The notes under the pieces are model-generated. The model saw only the letters and a program-made list of their open reading frames with translations, ran no database searches and was not told where the DNA came from. Both the position numbers and the translations under genes were made by a program. From the NCBI GenBank assembly GCA_018398805.1, contig JAGFBZ010002342.1, positions 52,501-116,500 of the forward strand: 64,000 bases of DNA, written 5' to 3'. The DNA comes from Hirundichthys speculiger. Taxonomy: Eukaryota > Chordata > Actinopteri > Beloniformes > Exocoetidae. Positions 22,120 through 37,100 of this stretch are shown piece after piece. Position 1 is the stretch's first letter. Each line of letters opens with the position of its first letter.

Positions 22120-25100
22120 CTGTGAACCAAACAAAACAAAGTGTCAATAATGCAACTAGAACAAGTTATTTTGTTTAATAGCTGGGATTCACTGATTTTA
22201 AGCATCTTTTGAAAGCATATGCTAAGTATAAGCATATGCATAATTTATATTAGTAATCTTGCTGCAATATGCGTTCAAGCGATGCTATACCTACCTGCAA
22301 GCATTTAGTCTGGCGTCTGTCCCAAAGACGTACGACACCATAATATGAAGAGCCACTCGCTATCATGTGATTTCCATCCGTCTGGATGCAGTAGAGGGCG
22401 CTGTCATGAGGCTCCTCCCACTCTCTCACACACTTCCTGTTGGGAAAAATGAGAAACCTTAGACATGTCTTCAGAGGCTTAGGCTTTTGTCTTCGGTTTT
22501 TGTATCTGTGATGTGAGAACGGTTTGAAGTAGGGATGCACAATAACTGGTTTTTAAAACCGATACCTATAACACGCACATATTCCCCGTCCTTCAGGTTA
22601 GATCTTATCAGTTCGGCTAATGGTTCAATGTTGAGAGTAGGGATGGGCATAATTAATTGATTAATCGATGATTGATCATTAAGAATTTGGTCGAAGAAAT
22701 TAATTTTCATCGATGAACCGAATGTTTTTTTTAACAATCTGAATGTAGGTTCTCAGTTCACGTCCTCAAACAATGCGATGCATTTCTCTGTGCCACCGAT
22801 AGAAATGTGCCACCAGGGGGCAACATTTCACCATCACCCTACCCTGGCTGGACTCAGTTGTTACATGCTAGCTTCTGTAGGTCATCGCCTAATCATGAAG
22901 CGGTCGCGGTGAAGTGTGGCGTGGAACCATTTTAGTTTAGAAAATGACCAAGTGTACTGCAATCACTGCAATGCTAATTACAAATACAATTAATCGACAA
23001 CGACAATGATGTATCACTTGAACAACGCGCATCCAAGCCTTGTGAAGGACGGTGGAGGCGGTTCATCATCAGCCTAGCCTAGCCTAGCCTAGCCTAGCCT
23101 CAACTCGGTGTTAGCACGGACCAGAAGGAGCTGCAGCGCACATCGAGCACACAACAAGCGCATCTTTTTAAGAAACAAAAAGCCTGTAATACTGGCGCCT
23201 TGATATAAATTGTCCTTGTTAAGTAGTCTCCTCGATATCTCTTCTTTTATTATCGTTGTTTTTTTAAAGAAAAGAAACAGGAAATGTCACGTTATTGTCG
23301 ACCACAAACATCCGGGCCACTGAACACATCTGGGCATGCGCGGGCCATAGCAACCAGGCCATAGCAACCAGGCCAAAGGGGAAAACAAACGTCACGCCGA
23401 TATCGAGAATATTTGTGATAGTTTTAAATATAAAAATGTTAATGATTAATCGATTATTAATCATTAATTCTCCCAACGATCGAAGAATAAATCTCGACCA
23501 AATGCCCATCCATAGTTGAGAGCAAACAAAGAGGGTGACGTGTACCCCGTCCTAGCAGGAAACATTCAGAGCAATGCCCGTTTACTCGAACTCTGGATCT
23601 GGGATTTTTATAAAAATATATGATTGAAGCCCATTCTGCTGAGTCTGTTCTAAGAAGGTCCAGTCGACCCGGTCAATGACGGGACGTCCATCTTGGCTGC
23701 AAGTCTCTTCTTACATTATCGGTTCCTTGTCTATTGTTAATAAAACCTGTCTGGTCTGGCTTTACAAGTTTCCAATGTATTTTTTTTTCTAATGTAAATG
23801 GGTAAATCCCACGTACACGCTGAGTAAAAGAAACAATATACTGTAGATATACACACTATACTGTACGATATCTTCTTTCTGGAAACAAAAAGATATAAAT
23901 CCAGGTTGGGTTAGATAATGATTCATTACAAAAAGCTTTACAGGAGCAAAATGACTGTAAATCAATGTAAAGGACTGTTAAGTGATGAAATGATCTTGGT
24001 GTGTGTGAAGCAGAGCGAAATGGAAGCTGTGGTTTAGTACGGGGAGGTATTTTTTACTAACATCAGTCCTCCATTAGTGCAGACTCATCAATAAGTGATG
24101 GAAGAGCAGACAAAGAGGCAGCACACAATAGTACACACAAAGACACAACCCAATGTGGTGGATGCACAACCAATAAAAGGTAATAAACTGTTTATATCTG
24201 TGTGTGAACAGCGTGAGGACCTGGTGGATGGATGTATGTGCACAAGTAAAGTCTTTATTTCCTTTTTGTCGATCACAGTAGCTTATTCTTTAATAGTCAA
24301 TCACAACCTGAACCTCATGGATAACCTCGAGAGTTTTCTGAGACTGGTTAGAATTATTATTATGAATTATTTATATCTAAAGAGGGCCCCCTTCTGCCCA
24401 ACCTTTCCCCATCCCAAACCATAAATCCCTAGAGAAATCTGCCAATCAGATCTGATTTATCTTACTTGACTGATCTTCAAGAAAAACATCCCATCACCCC
24501 TGTTGTCCAAAATAAATGCTGCCCTGCCCAAATATGACACTGTGCATTAATTTGAGCTCAGCTCCTGCAGCAGGGGCCGGGCCGGTGTCGGTCAGGTGCA
24601 GGCGTCATTAGCAGCAGTTGAAGACATGTTTCTCACCAGGGATGTTCCTGGCGACTAAACGAAAGTTTTAATTAAGACTAGTCGACTAGTCTAAAAAAAA
24701 AGATGCGCTCCAGCCTGGAAGTTATCAGTTAGCATCCCGGTACGGTGTATTCAGGCTCAACATATTCCGTTAGCTTCCTGAAGCCTTTACCTTCCACAAA
24801 GTTAAGTGGAAGCATATCTTGCGAAGTCATTATTGTGATGAGCTGCGTTATCCTCTCAGACCGGACGGGAGAACACGTCTCCGGGTAAACGATGTCAAAT
24901 CGGCCTGAGTGTGGCTAGCACCGCTAGCATCAGCACCGCTAGCATCAGCAGCCGTCGTCTCGTGCAGATTAACATCCAAATGCTTGAGTTGAATGTGGTT
25001 GCTCATTGCTCCAGTCGAGTGATTGTATTCCAGTTGTTTCTGACACAGTCTACATACTACCTTGTTTTCATTTACTAGATTAAAGTACCGCCAAACCGCG

Positions 25101-28100
25101 CTGGTTTAGCGAGACTATCTTCCCACCGTGCCGTTTTAAAACTCCAGTCTACTCGAGCATTGCTGTGGAGAGGAGGACTGCTGTCTGACGGCTCTGTAGC
25201 CCCGACTAGTGGCGGGCGGCTGTATGACAGTTAAGCGGCCTTGTACATGAATAAAACACAAATTGGTTTAAACGACTAATATTTCTGGTGCCGACTAGTA
25301 AGTGGGCGGACGTTTAATCGTTTAGACGACTAATCGCGTGCGCTTCCCTATTTCTCACTGACAGTTAGCTTCCATAACTAGTTCCTGATTGGAAATTAAT
25401 CTGAACGTCTGTGAGGTTCAGAAGTAGCAACTAGATCTCGTTAGCCCACCTCAACGCGCAGCATGTGTTCACGCTCATTTCACCAGGAAAGCTTTCCTTG
25501 TGCTACCACTTGGTGGAAGTCATTCTTTGAAAAGCAGGAAATAAACCGTTTTTGGTGTCATAACTTAATGTTAGGCTACACTGTTTTCATAAAAACAGCA
25601 GGTGATATTTCTCAAGCCATTAGGATAATCTCTGCAAACATATTAGAACCTAACTCAATATTGTGGCATAATAATAATAATTTTTTGTCGTGGTAATGGA
25701 GACCTATTTGTTCCATTACTATTTATTCAACAGAACAATAATGAGATTAATTGGTAGAGAATAATATAATTTCAATTAAAAACTTTATTTTTTTTTTTTT
25801 GTCTTTTATTGAGGTGTGTACATGTTTGATATACTGGACATCTTGCCTGTATAACAAGAAAACTTTTAATTAGTACTGTTCAGTGATTTTAGCAATTTGT
25901 AGAATTGTTTCATTATGTTTTGAAATAGTAAGTGAAATCTCAATATGTAGTAGTTCTCACCACTTACTGGCTTAAAAGCTGCTGGACCAAACCATGATGA
26001 TGGGGGGGGGGGGGGGGGGGGGGATTAGGAACATATGCAAGAGTATGTGTTATTGAATTACTTATGGTCATTAGTGTTAATAAATATGTAGATATGTATT
26101 CATATCTATTCTTCATGTTTTTTTAATATGGTGTGATGTCTGTGTAAATATATTGTGTTTTATTCTGGTCCTTCCTCAGTAGGCTCATCCAATTAAGTTT
26201 TGACATGAGAGAGTTTAATAGAAGTCCCAGCATTTTTCTGTCCACCTATAAGGGTTTTAGCTAATTAGCTAATACCCTAATCATTTATTTTGCTGTGGAA
26301 ATGAGGCCTCAAGTGACTCATGTAACTGCAACCAGACTGACGTGTGTTTTGGGGTTATTAACCCACAAATCAGTGTTTGATTGATGATTTATCACATTTT
26401 CATGTGGCTTGCTCTCAAAAAAGAGCTCATTCCTTTTGTTCTGAGACGGATAAATACCTCACCGCACATAGAAATAAAGACAAACTGGAAGATGTGCTGT
26501 ATGCAGTGTGTCCCTGAGCCGTGATACTGTGATCCAGAACTTTCTCCTCTCTGGTCGGGTATTTAACCAGCTGTCTGTATTTAGGGAGTTCATGAGTGAG
26601 GTTACCTTTGTTAAAGTCTCCAAGGACAATAACTAAAGAGTCCAGGTTTGGTTACTTGGTATCAGATCAAAAATAATTAACCCAGTATCGCCCACCTCTA
26701 GTATTTGCATTAAAAAGAAGAGTGATATATTTTTCCGCATTAATGCAGAACATTGGTTGCGACACCAAGCTGAACGAAGAAAAATTAATTATATTGTCAT
26801 ATATAACAAAAACAGGTATTATTACAGCTTATACTTTCCCCAACTCTACAGGTAAACAGCACCTTCAGTGAAGCTGCTCGTACAGGTGACTGGACTGATA
26901 CCCACAGAAGACAGATACTGTCCTCAAACAACCGAGTCAAAGGTGCTCATTAAAACACACACAAACTTAACTTAGGGGGACATTAATTTAACCAAAAAGT
27001 AATAAGGATGAACATAAAGTCAAACTACCAATAACTCTCACAAGGCAACACTAAATTAAAATGCTAACAAACAAATAAACTTTCAACACCTTAACAAGCA
27101 GCGCCGCCAAAATATGCTGGTAAACAGACAAGATAACTAGATAACAGATAACTAGACTGACATAACCCTAACCCTAACCACATTAATTCACTAAACATGA
27201 CCAGTATAAGCACGGACAGTACTGGGAGGTGATACTGGTTAAATGAAGAGGCTAAGCTGACTGAACGAGCTGAAGGAGCTAAAGTCACTTTACTACTGTT
27301 TACATTATGTAAAATAATGTAACGTTAGACTGTAACTATGTAACTATTGTATTTAAAATACAACATGATCAATTTCACACAGTAATCACAAACATCATGC
27401 GCAAATATGTGTCTTTAAAGGAAGCTAGAAGTGCAAGAATACTGAAAGCGATGCCAACTTCTATTGTGGCTTTTGCAGTTGTGTTGTTGCTGAGTTGTCA
27501 CGGCAACTGTAGCGCCGGGCCAAAACAGTGTAAAGATTCATATCTTAAGAAAAGTCAAATCTGTTTTGCATTTAATGGCAATAAGAGAAAAAAAACGAAA
27601 ACTGTTTAAAAATTCAATTCATTCAGTTGTTAAACTCGTGTGCTACGATTATCCCAGAGTTTCTGTTATAGTTTGGTCATAAATATAACAAGTGACTCTC
27701 TCATGATTCTAAATAAGTGAAATGTTGAGAACACTTGTTAATGAAATAAAGTTTGCCAAATTTTACTCTGCAATAATGAATGAGACGATTATTGACGAGA
27801 CGACAGAACTGGTGTCTGTCAGGAATCTTTTTTTAGATTTTACCAGAAAAAAAAACAAAAAACAGAAGATGTGTAGTTTCAACTCTTACAGGACGTTCAC
27901 GATGACATGTATGATACGATGACGTTTCATACATGTAGAGGACATTGTTATGACGGTGTATCAGTGTCAGAATTGCACTGCGCACCTCATGAATCTGGTT
28001 GTCCACGATGCCACACAAAACATCTGAGCATGCTACAATTTTATGATTTTATGACAGCTGGTGAATTTCAGATCAGAGTAATTAAGTCACAAACGCATCT

Positions 28101-31100
28101 CACAAGGTTTCAAAAGTTTGAAGAATAAGACGGACCATCTTTGTGTGTCTAACACACTGGGCTCTTGCTAAATTTCTTCTGGACCTCCATAAGTGAAAAG
28201 AGTGATGCTGGAGGCAGAGCTCGTCGACTACTTGTGCATCTTCAGATATTCAGGATTTGGAGCTTCCCAGTAAGGGACTGGTTGGGCGGGCGGCCCACAC
28301 ACAGAGGTCACTGGTTTGACTCTCTCTCTTTGTGTCCTCCCATTCTCTCTCTCTCACTGTGGAATAAAGGCCACTCATGCTACAAAAAATAAAAAATAAA
28401 TTCAGAATTTGTTTTGTTTGTCATGAAAACGGTGAACATTCCAGAAAAAGCCAGTAGCACATAATAGAAAGCTAAACGGTTGCTTGATGTTCTCAGAAGA
28501 AAAGTGAAATGCAGCAGTTAAACTGGGAGTGTTGAATTTGTTTTAGATTCTGGATCTGCTCAATAATTTATGGCTGTATGATGGTTTTTATTTATGTAGT
28601 TTTGATGGCTATACTTGTACGTTTGTTGGTGTGTGTAAAAGTAAAACTGATTTAAGCAAAAACATACAGATAAATCTCTGCATGAATTCCACTAAACAAC
28701 AAGGTTTTTAGAGTCAAATTATTGGCTGTACATCTATTCAACAATTTTGTTCAAATTTTACCCACCTAATGGGAAGATAATATCTAATCTAGTCTGTGTT
28801 GAAGATTTATTTATGATTACTGAGAGACTATTTTTTTTTGACTTGTGGTGTAATACTTATGAATATCAGTAGGTGGCAGCCAAACATTTGACATCTGAGC
28901 CAGAACTTGTCTTTCCCAGCTTGTTAGCTTTTTCCTTCATTCCCTATAAAGGAGTCAATACAGGACTCTTTGTTTTATTTGTAAATTAAACTTTCCTACA
29001 TAAAATATTTTGCTAAGGCTGAAATCAGTTACCCTTTAGCTCTGAAGCAACAGTTCTAACCAACAAGCCACCAAACTCCCTCTCATTAATATCAGTATAT
29101 TTATTTCAGATATTGTCCTTGGCATCAATCAATCGATCAATCAAAACTTTAATTATATAGCACTTTTCATACACATAAAAAACAGGAACAAAACACATAA
29201 TAAAAACCCGTCCCTTCTCACCCCGGACACACATAACTGCACACACACAAGCACATACATGCACACTCACAGCACAAAGTAACAAGTTAAAGATGGCCAA
29301 AGACCGTTAAGACATTTAAAAACCAATAAAAGAACCTTAAAGTCAATCCTGAAACACACGGGGAGCCACAGCAGCGATTTTAGAAGTGGTGTAATGTGTT
29401 CCCGCCCCCTGGTCTTGTGTTCCCGCCCCCCGGTCTTGTGTTCCCGCCCCCTGTCTTGAGTTCCCCCCCCCCCTGGTCTTGTGTTCCCGCCCCCTGGTCT
29501 TGTGTTCCCGCCCCCTGGTCTTGTGTTCCCGCCCCCCGGTCCCCCCCTGGTCTTGTGTTCCGCCCCCTGGTCATGGTCTTGTGTTCCCGCCCCCTGGTCT
29601 TGTGTTCCCGCCCCCTGGTCTTCATCAGTAGTTGTAAACTAGAAATGGTCTTTTTGGGAAGACCAGAGAGGGACATTACAGTCGTCTAGACGACGGGAGA
29701 TAAAAGCATCAGCACCTCCGTGTTAGCCTGAGAGAGAAACGGGACGACTCTGGATATATTCTTAAGATGATAAAAACCTATCTTTGTTACGTTTTTTTTA
29801 GGTGAGGGATAAAATTTAGCTCAGAGTCAAAAATGACACCCAGGTTCTTGACACATTGTGCAGGTTTCAAAGTTTGTCTCTCTTGCCTTCAGGGCCGATA
29901 ACTAAGACCTCAGTTTTGTCCTGGTTGAGCTGAAGGAACTTCTCTGCCGTTCATGTCTTGATATCTGACATACAATCAAAACATGGGGCATCAACTGGTC
30001 CTGTGTCATCAGGAGACACAGCGATGTCCAGCTGTGTATCATCTGCATAACTGTGGAAGCTGATGCTGAGTCTCCTGATGACGCATATAAAGATTAAAAA
30101 GATTTGGACCTCAGATTGACCCTTGAGGCACCCCGCACATAATTTTATGCATTCTGGAGGAGCATGTATCCATACTTACAAAGAAACCTCAATCTGTGAT
30201 ATAAGAGCTGAACCAGTTCAGAACAGTACCAGAGAGGCCGACCAGGTTTCTGAGTCCGTGTTTAATAAATGTGATGGTCCACTGCATCAAAGGCGGCACT
30301 AAGATCCAGTACAACCAAAACTGTAAAACCAAGACATGGGAAACTTGCAAAGATGCACTGACCTAGTTCAACTAAACAGGCAGATTATTAACTATTCTGT
30401 TTGCAAAAGTAGAATTCAAATTCAGAACCTCCACCAACAGAACTGATTGTGAAAAGTTAGTGGATGGATGGATGGATTACATGAGAGCTTTGAAATACTC
30501 TTTTTCCAGATCAATATACACAGTTCTTACATGCAGCCGGTAAAGTTCTTGTCTTGCACAGCAGATGGAATTTGATTCTTGTGCAGTTTACGAGAACAAA
30601 ACTACTAGAGAATCAAACGGGGGTAGCTGTCACTCATGGAGGGGTTCAGTCTGTTGGTGCTTGATTTGTCTGTCTGTTGAAGTCTGCTGGTTATTTCGAC
30701 AGTAAGATACATCATCCATTCTGCTAAGTTTTATTTTACTTTTTTAAACTTATCTATAAAGGTTTTCCATAGGCAACTTCCCAACTGTTTCTATGAAACA
30801 GACCATCTGATGCAAACATGTCACAGACAGAATACACTGTTTTTCTTGCATTGAAAACTGCTGATACTGTTATTCTGTTTGTTTAATGCTACATGACATT
30901 ATGTCGGATTTCTTCACCTAATCCTGAACCAAATGATCAACATGACAAGGATTTGGATATATTTGGATATGGATATATTCGTACTCAATATCTGGGATAA
31001 AGCCAAAGCCAAATTTCTTGTGTCTGTGTCTGTGAGTCCTGCCATCTGCCTAATTCCGATTCCTAATTCCGAACATGTATGTTGCACTTCACAAATAATC

Positions 31101-34100
31101 CTAAGCATTCATAATTTAACCATAGCCTTTTGTACTTAGTAGGTGGATAATGTAATAGACTGTATTGATAGAAAGGCGATACTATTCATCTTGAGATTTA
31201 AGACGGTCAAACACATCGGTCTCAGAGGTTCCTATTCAACTTTGTTTTCATATGTACTGGCTTTCGTGTAAAAAGAAACATGCCACTTTTTTAAAAGTTC
31301 ACTCATAAACGGATCTAGATGAGGCAAGCACTGTACTGTAAAAATTTTAAGCCCTGAGATACATGTTACATGGAGTACAATTGGAGTTACTGTTTAAAGT
31401 CAGATTTTTACTCCATGCTTCCATAACGTTATTGGTGACATAGCTTTTGAAAAAGGACCAAGGACTAGTGACAGTTGCGTTAATCACTCCAGACAGATAA
31501 GATGACTTACTGTGGACTGAGTCGAAGGTCCCAAAGTCTAATGAAGGTATCGTAGCCACAGGTGAAGAGCTCAAATGGAGACTCAAATACTATATCCAAA
31601 ATGCCAGCACCGTGACGAAACTGTGTTCCCAGACTGCACATACATGCTGATCTGTGGAAGAGAACAAGATAGAACAGCTATCAGAAAAAAAAAAATGTTC
31701 TTACTTGCAATTGTACATGCAAGAGAGGGAAAAAAACTCATCAATCATTCATCCATCCATTCATCCATTAGCTCCCGCTTGGTCTGGAGTCGGGTCGTGG
31801 GGGGCAGCAGCTTCAGCAGAGAGGTCCAGACCTCCCTCCCCTCCCCCGCCTCCACCAGCTCCTCTGGGAGAATCCTGAGGAGCTCCCAGACCAGCTGAGA
31901 GATATAATCTCTCCAGCAGGTCCTGGGTCTTCCCCGTGGTCTTCTCCCAGTTGGACATGCCTGAAACACCTCCCCAGGGAGCGTCCGGGGGGCATCCTAA
32001 CCAGAATGACCACCTCAACTGGTCCTCTCGATGTGAAGGAGCAGCGTTTCTACTCTGAGTCTCTCCTGAATGACCGAACTTCTCACCCTATCTCTAAGGG
32101 AGAGTCCAGCCACCCTGAGGAGAAAACTCATTTCCACCGCTTGTATCCGCAATCTCATTCTTTCGGTCACTACCCACAGTTCATGACCACAGGTGAGGGT
32201 TGGAACAAAGATCGACCGGTAAACAGAGAGCCTTGCCTTTTGGCTCAGCTCTCTCTTCACCACAAACGGATCGGTACAGAGTCACCACCACACAACGGAC
32301 CGGAGTACAAGAGTACACCACCACAACGGACCGGTCACACCTCACCAAGAGGACCGGTCCAGAGTCACACCACAGCAGACGCTGCACCAATCCGTCTGTC
32401 GATCTCCCGCTCCTTTCTCCCATCACTCGTGAACAAGACCCAGAGATACTTAAACTCCTCCACTTGAGGCAGAACCTCACTCCCGACCCGGAGGAGGCAT
32501 TCTACCCTTTTCCGACTGAGGACCATGGTCTCAGATTTGGAGGTGCTGGTTCTCATCCCTGCTGTGAACCGCTCCAGCGAGAGCTGCAGATCCCCACTCG
32601 ATGGCGCCAACAGGACCACGTCATCTGCAAACAGCAGAGACGAGATCCCGACACCACCGAACCAGAACCCTTCCACTCCATGGCTGCGCCTAGAAATTCT
32701 GTCCATAAACGTTATGAACAGAACCGGTGACAAAGGGCAGCCCTGGCGGAGTCCAACTCCCACCGAAAACGAATCCGACTTACAACCGGCAATGCGGACC
32801 AAACTCCCACTCCATCTGTACAGGGACTGGACAGCCTGTAACAACGGGCCCAGAACCCCATACTCCTGGAGTACCCCCCCACAGGAACCCCTACTCCTGG
32901 AGTAACCCCCCACAGGACCCCCATACTCCTGGAGTACCCCCACAGGACCCCCTAATCCTGGACCCCCAACCCCATACTCCTGGAGTACCCCCCACAGGAC
33001 GCCCATACTCCTGGAGTACCCCCCACAGGACCCCCATACTCCTGGAGTACCCCCCCACAGGACCCCCCAGACTCCTGGAGTACCCCCCACAGGACCCCCC
33101 GAGGGACACGGTCAAATGCTTTCTCCAAGTCCACAAAACACATGTGGACTGGTTGGGCAAATTCCCATGTTCCCTCCAGGACCCTAAATGAATTAAAATA
33201 AGTTTACTAATCCATTAACTGAAATAATCTCAGTGTATTTTTGAGATTTTCTAGTTTAGGATTAAGCATTTGCAACACTGCAATGTCCTATTTTATTAGT
33301 TCATTCAAAATAACTTTTTATGAGCCCTTTCTTCTGTTGTATTTGGGAAGCATGGACATTTTTTTTACAAGAAAAGCTATGCCAAGACAGACTTTCATCC
33401 AATTAACTTCAGAAGGGATTTTAGTTTTATGCTGTGCTTTAAGTATTAAGTGACTCTCTAAGTCATTTAATGCAGTAACTTTGAACGTCTTTTTACCCCG
33501 CATATATAACTGCTGATTATTCCATGTGAACAAAATGGAGAAGAATGTGACCTCCAAAAGAAATTCCAGGCTATGTTCCCATCATTTAGACAAGGAAAAG
33601 ATTAGCACTGACGGCTACATAAGTGGTGATCCTGTCCACTTTACTAACTAGAGGAAGCCCGAAAGGCACAGATATGCACCACTGGATGAGTGAGAGCACC
33701 GCCTGTTGGTTCCAAACATAGTGATCAGTTTGACTGTCGTCGATCGTCTTTGACTGTCAACTTCCTGGAACACAATTCAGTGTTTTTCTAAGATCCACCC
33801 ACAAAAGTTAAAAACATTTTGTATCTATGTACTCGAGGCAAACCCCAAGTTTTTCATTGCTCTTTGTACTTTTAAGTGCAAAATTACAGATTTTGGTTTA
33901 TGGAACTGCAGGATAATATTACACTGATAACAATTAAAATCTAAATTAGAGTGCGAAGCACACTTGGGTTATGCAACAAGACAATGCTCTGAAACACACC
34001 AGCAAGTTGACCTCTGATTCACCCACTGAAATACATTCAAATAGGAGATGGGGGGGTTGCATCAAGCATCACGACACCGTTCATTTACATACTCCACAGC

Positions 34101-37100
34101 ACACCTACATAGTACATACAAACTGATTACTACCCGTCTTGTGTCTTTGTCTGTCCTGTCCTTTCATGCTTCACTTTGGTGATTTTAGTCCTCTCTGACA
34201 GAATCAAGGTTTCAGTTCATATTGATAGTATTAACAGCACTGAAATGTATTCCGTTTTTGGAAACTTTTGGTTTTAGTATGATGTACTGAACTAAAAGCA
34301 ACAGAACAAGAATACAAGAACCTGCAGATACTTCTGTGGCTGATCAGTTTATGGTGGATGATTATCCAAAGATGGAGCCGGACAGCTTGGAAGAAATTCC
34401 TTGTCTCGTGGTGATCGGCATAGGCTTGGATCTCCTTGGCTTTCTTGGTCCACCAGTCATTCTCAAGCTTCCGTATGGTACACTGAACAATAGCCTTGAT
34501 CTTTCGGAAGGCAGATTCCTTGCTTTTAGAGGTTGGTTGGCTTTTCCATGTTAATCGGGCCCTCCGTTTTTGGTCTATGAGGTCATGGATTGACAGGTTG
34601 TTCTCATCAAACCCGTCTTGTTGGCGTCGCTTCACATAGCCAATGGTCTCACAGGCAGCTGTGTTAATGGCGGTCTTGATAGTACACAACGAGTGTCCTC
34701 TGGCTCTGAGGAGGGGTGGGTGGCATCCTGGAGGAGTTGAGACAAGGCAGTCTGGAAACTACCAGAGATATCTGAGTCCTTAAGTGAAGAAATGTTAATT
34801 TCTTCCACGAGCGCATTTGCACATTGTCTGGGTTTAGACTTGATGCGGATTCGTAGGGACGAGAAAATGGGACGGTGGTCAGTCCAACAGTCATCAGCCC
34901 CTCTGGGGACCTTTGTGATCAAGACCATGCCTAGATCCTTCTTTCGAGTTATGACATACTCAATCAGATGCCACTGGCGGGAGCGGGGTGCACCCAGCAG
35001 GTCTTATCCCTGGAATGAAGTCAGAAGATGGCATTTGTTATGCACAGGTTAAAAATGCACACAAACCAAGTAGTAGCAAGCCGTTGGTGTTGCAGCTGCC
35101 AATTTCTTGCTTCCCAATGATGCCCTGCCAGAGTTGATGGTCTTTCCCTAGAAGCACTAATTGACACCATTGTCGGAGTCCAGGGTCGGAGCTTAGGCAC
35201 TGATGATGGTAACGTGTCCGTATTGGAGAGGGATGCGAAGTGTTGTAATCCTTTCGCAAATGTGGACTGGGAGAAGGTTGTGCATCGCCATAAGTGAGTT
35301 ACAAATAGCAAATCCGACTCCATGGAGGCGGGGTTCAACCACAGTTTTTCCCTTCCAGAAAAATTTATAACCTACCCCTACTTCTGTAATTTGGCCTTCT
35401 TCAGCTAGTCTCATCTCGCTCACATCGATGTTGTAGCGGGCAAGTTCCATCGCAACAAGTGCAGTTTGGTGTTCTGGCCGGTTGTTGTCGTCAGGTCCGT
35501 GAGGATACGAACATTCCAGGAGATGAGATTGGAGGGTCAACTTTCTCCTTTTTGTATTCTGACCCCAAGAAGTCGGTGAGTTGGCTGAGTGTCCGGTTAC
35601 ACTGCCGGACTATGAGGCAGCAAGCATGTTTGGCCACACCCTTTCTAGGGTCTTTTCTGGATCGGAAAGGGCAGCGCTACGGCTAAAAAGCCCTGCCCTG
35701 GCACAGATGCAGCTGCCGGAGGGTGACGTCGCCACCATATTCGCCAGCCCAGCTACCATTTTGCATGTGTTGCCAACGTGTGGTTCCCAGGCTAGGAGCT
35801 CCGAGGGCTCACCTGCCCCTGCTCACATCACCTGTCACCCATCGCCATTGGACTTTCAACAGATAGAGGAGAGATAGGAAAGCTCAGAGAGAGAGAGAGA
35901 AGGGTTAGCGCGACCTCCGAACCACCATCTTGATCTTCAGGCCTCTTGGTCTGCAGCAGCCAGAGGGATCCGAACAGCGGAGATGCCATGACAAACATTC
36001 ATTTTCATATGCTTTTTCATTCAAGTTTGAAATGCTGCACCAGGATGTTTTGGATGCTGTGATGGTTTTCTTTGTTTTACTTGACAATTTTTTTAACCAC
36101 CTATTTAGATGAGTAACCACAGCAACAGTTGTATACAAGCGGGAGCAGCTGGGGACCATTTCAGAAAGCGGGTTATGTTCAAACCCTGAGCATGCTGAAC
36201 CTGAACTCAGGGAAACTCTGAATTTTCTGTTTTACAAAGTAATTTAGCCCCCAACAAGAGGGTTCACCTGAGCTGGTTTCAGAAACCAAGGTAACTCATA
36301 CTCAGTCTGTTACCATGGTGACCGACTCTTTGAACTGAACCTGATTGAGAGCACCTTTACTACCGCATACCTAAATTTTCCATCTGTCTCCTCCCATTCA
36401 TGAAGCTGAAATGGGTTCAGTTTCATCAGACAATTTGATCATATGATTCTGGAGACTTCTGAATGATGATATGCTGCCTTTGCATCAGGAAAGTATGTTG
36501 AAAGTATGTTGAGGATCCAAATGGATTTTACTATACTCAAGAAAGTTTACTATACTCGAGCCAGCCACTTGTATTTTTTGATACCCATAGACTGCAAGTG
36601 ATACTCCGATCAATGTTGTAAAAATGTTAGGTCACTGTTTTTCTGCACACTTATATAACTTATATACTTATACTAATATACTTACATAATCTTAACCATC
36701 TGTGCATCACCTATCTTATACCCATACATCACACAAAACACCTTGGGTTATTTTATTTCATTGTTTATTTGCAAATATCAGTTTTCTTCAGAGCAACGGG
36801 GCGGTGGACAGACCTTATTAGAAAGAGAACAGTTTGCTGAACTGTAAGAAAAGTGGTCTCACTCGCTTTTTTTCCCTGCAAGTAGGATTTCATCTGCCAC
36901 TAAATATTCAGCTGTTTTACTTTTATGCAGAAGTTATGTGATTAAAATAAAAGCTTGAATTCAACAAAGAAAAGTTGGAGGATATCGTCCATTTACCTAC
37001 TGTTGCCATGGTGAACAGGTAAAAGGTACTGGCAATAGACCTCCATTGATGGTGTCTTTGTGTAGTTGAAGAGGAGTCATTGTGAATGCAGAGCAAGAGG

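Noticed and set aside
31575..32730. Plus-strand open frames of 107-176 codons
   Set aside because: Antisense shadows of the minus-strand RTE-like LINE, whose RT motifs are on the other strand.
34336..35877. Plus-strand open frames of 72-98 codons
   Set aside because: Shadows of the minus-strand LINE endonuclease region.
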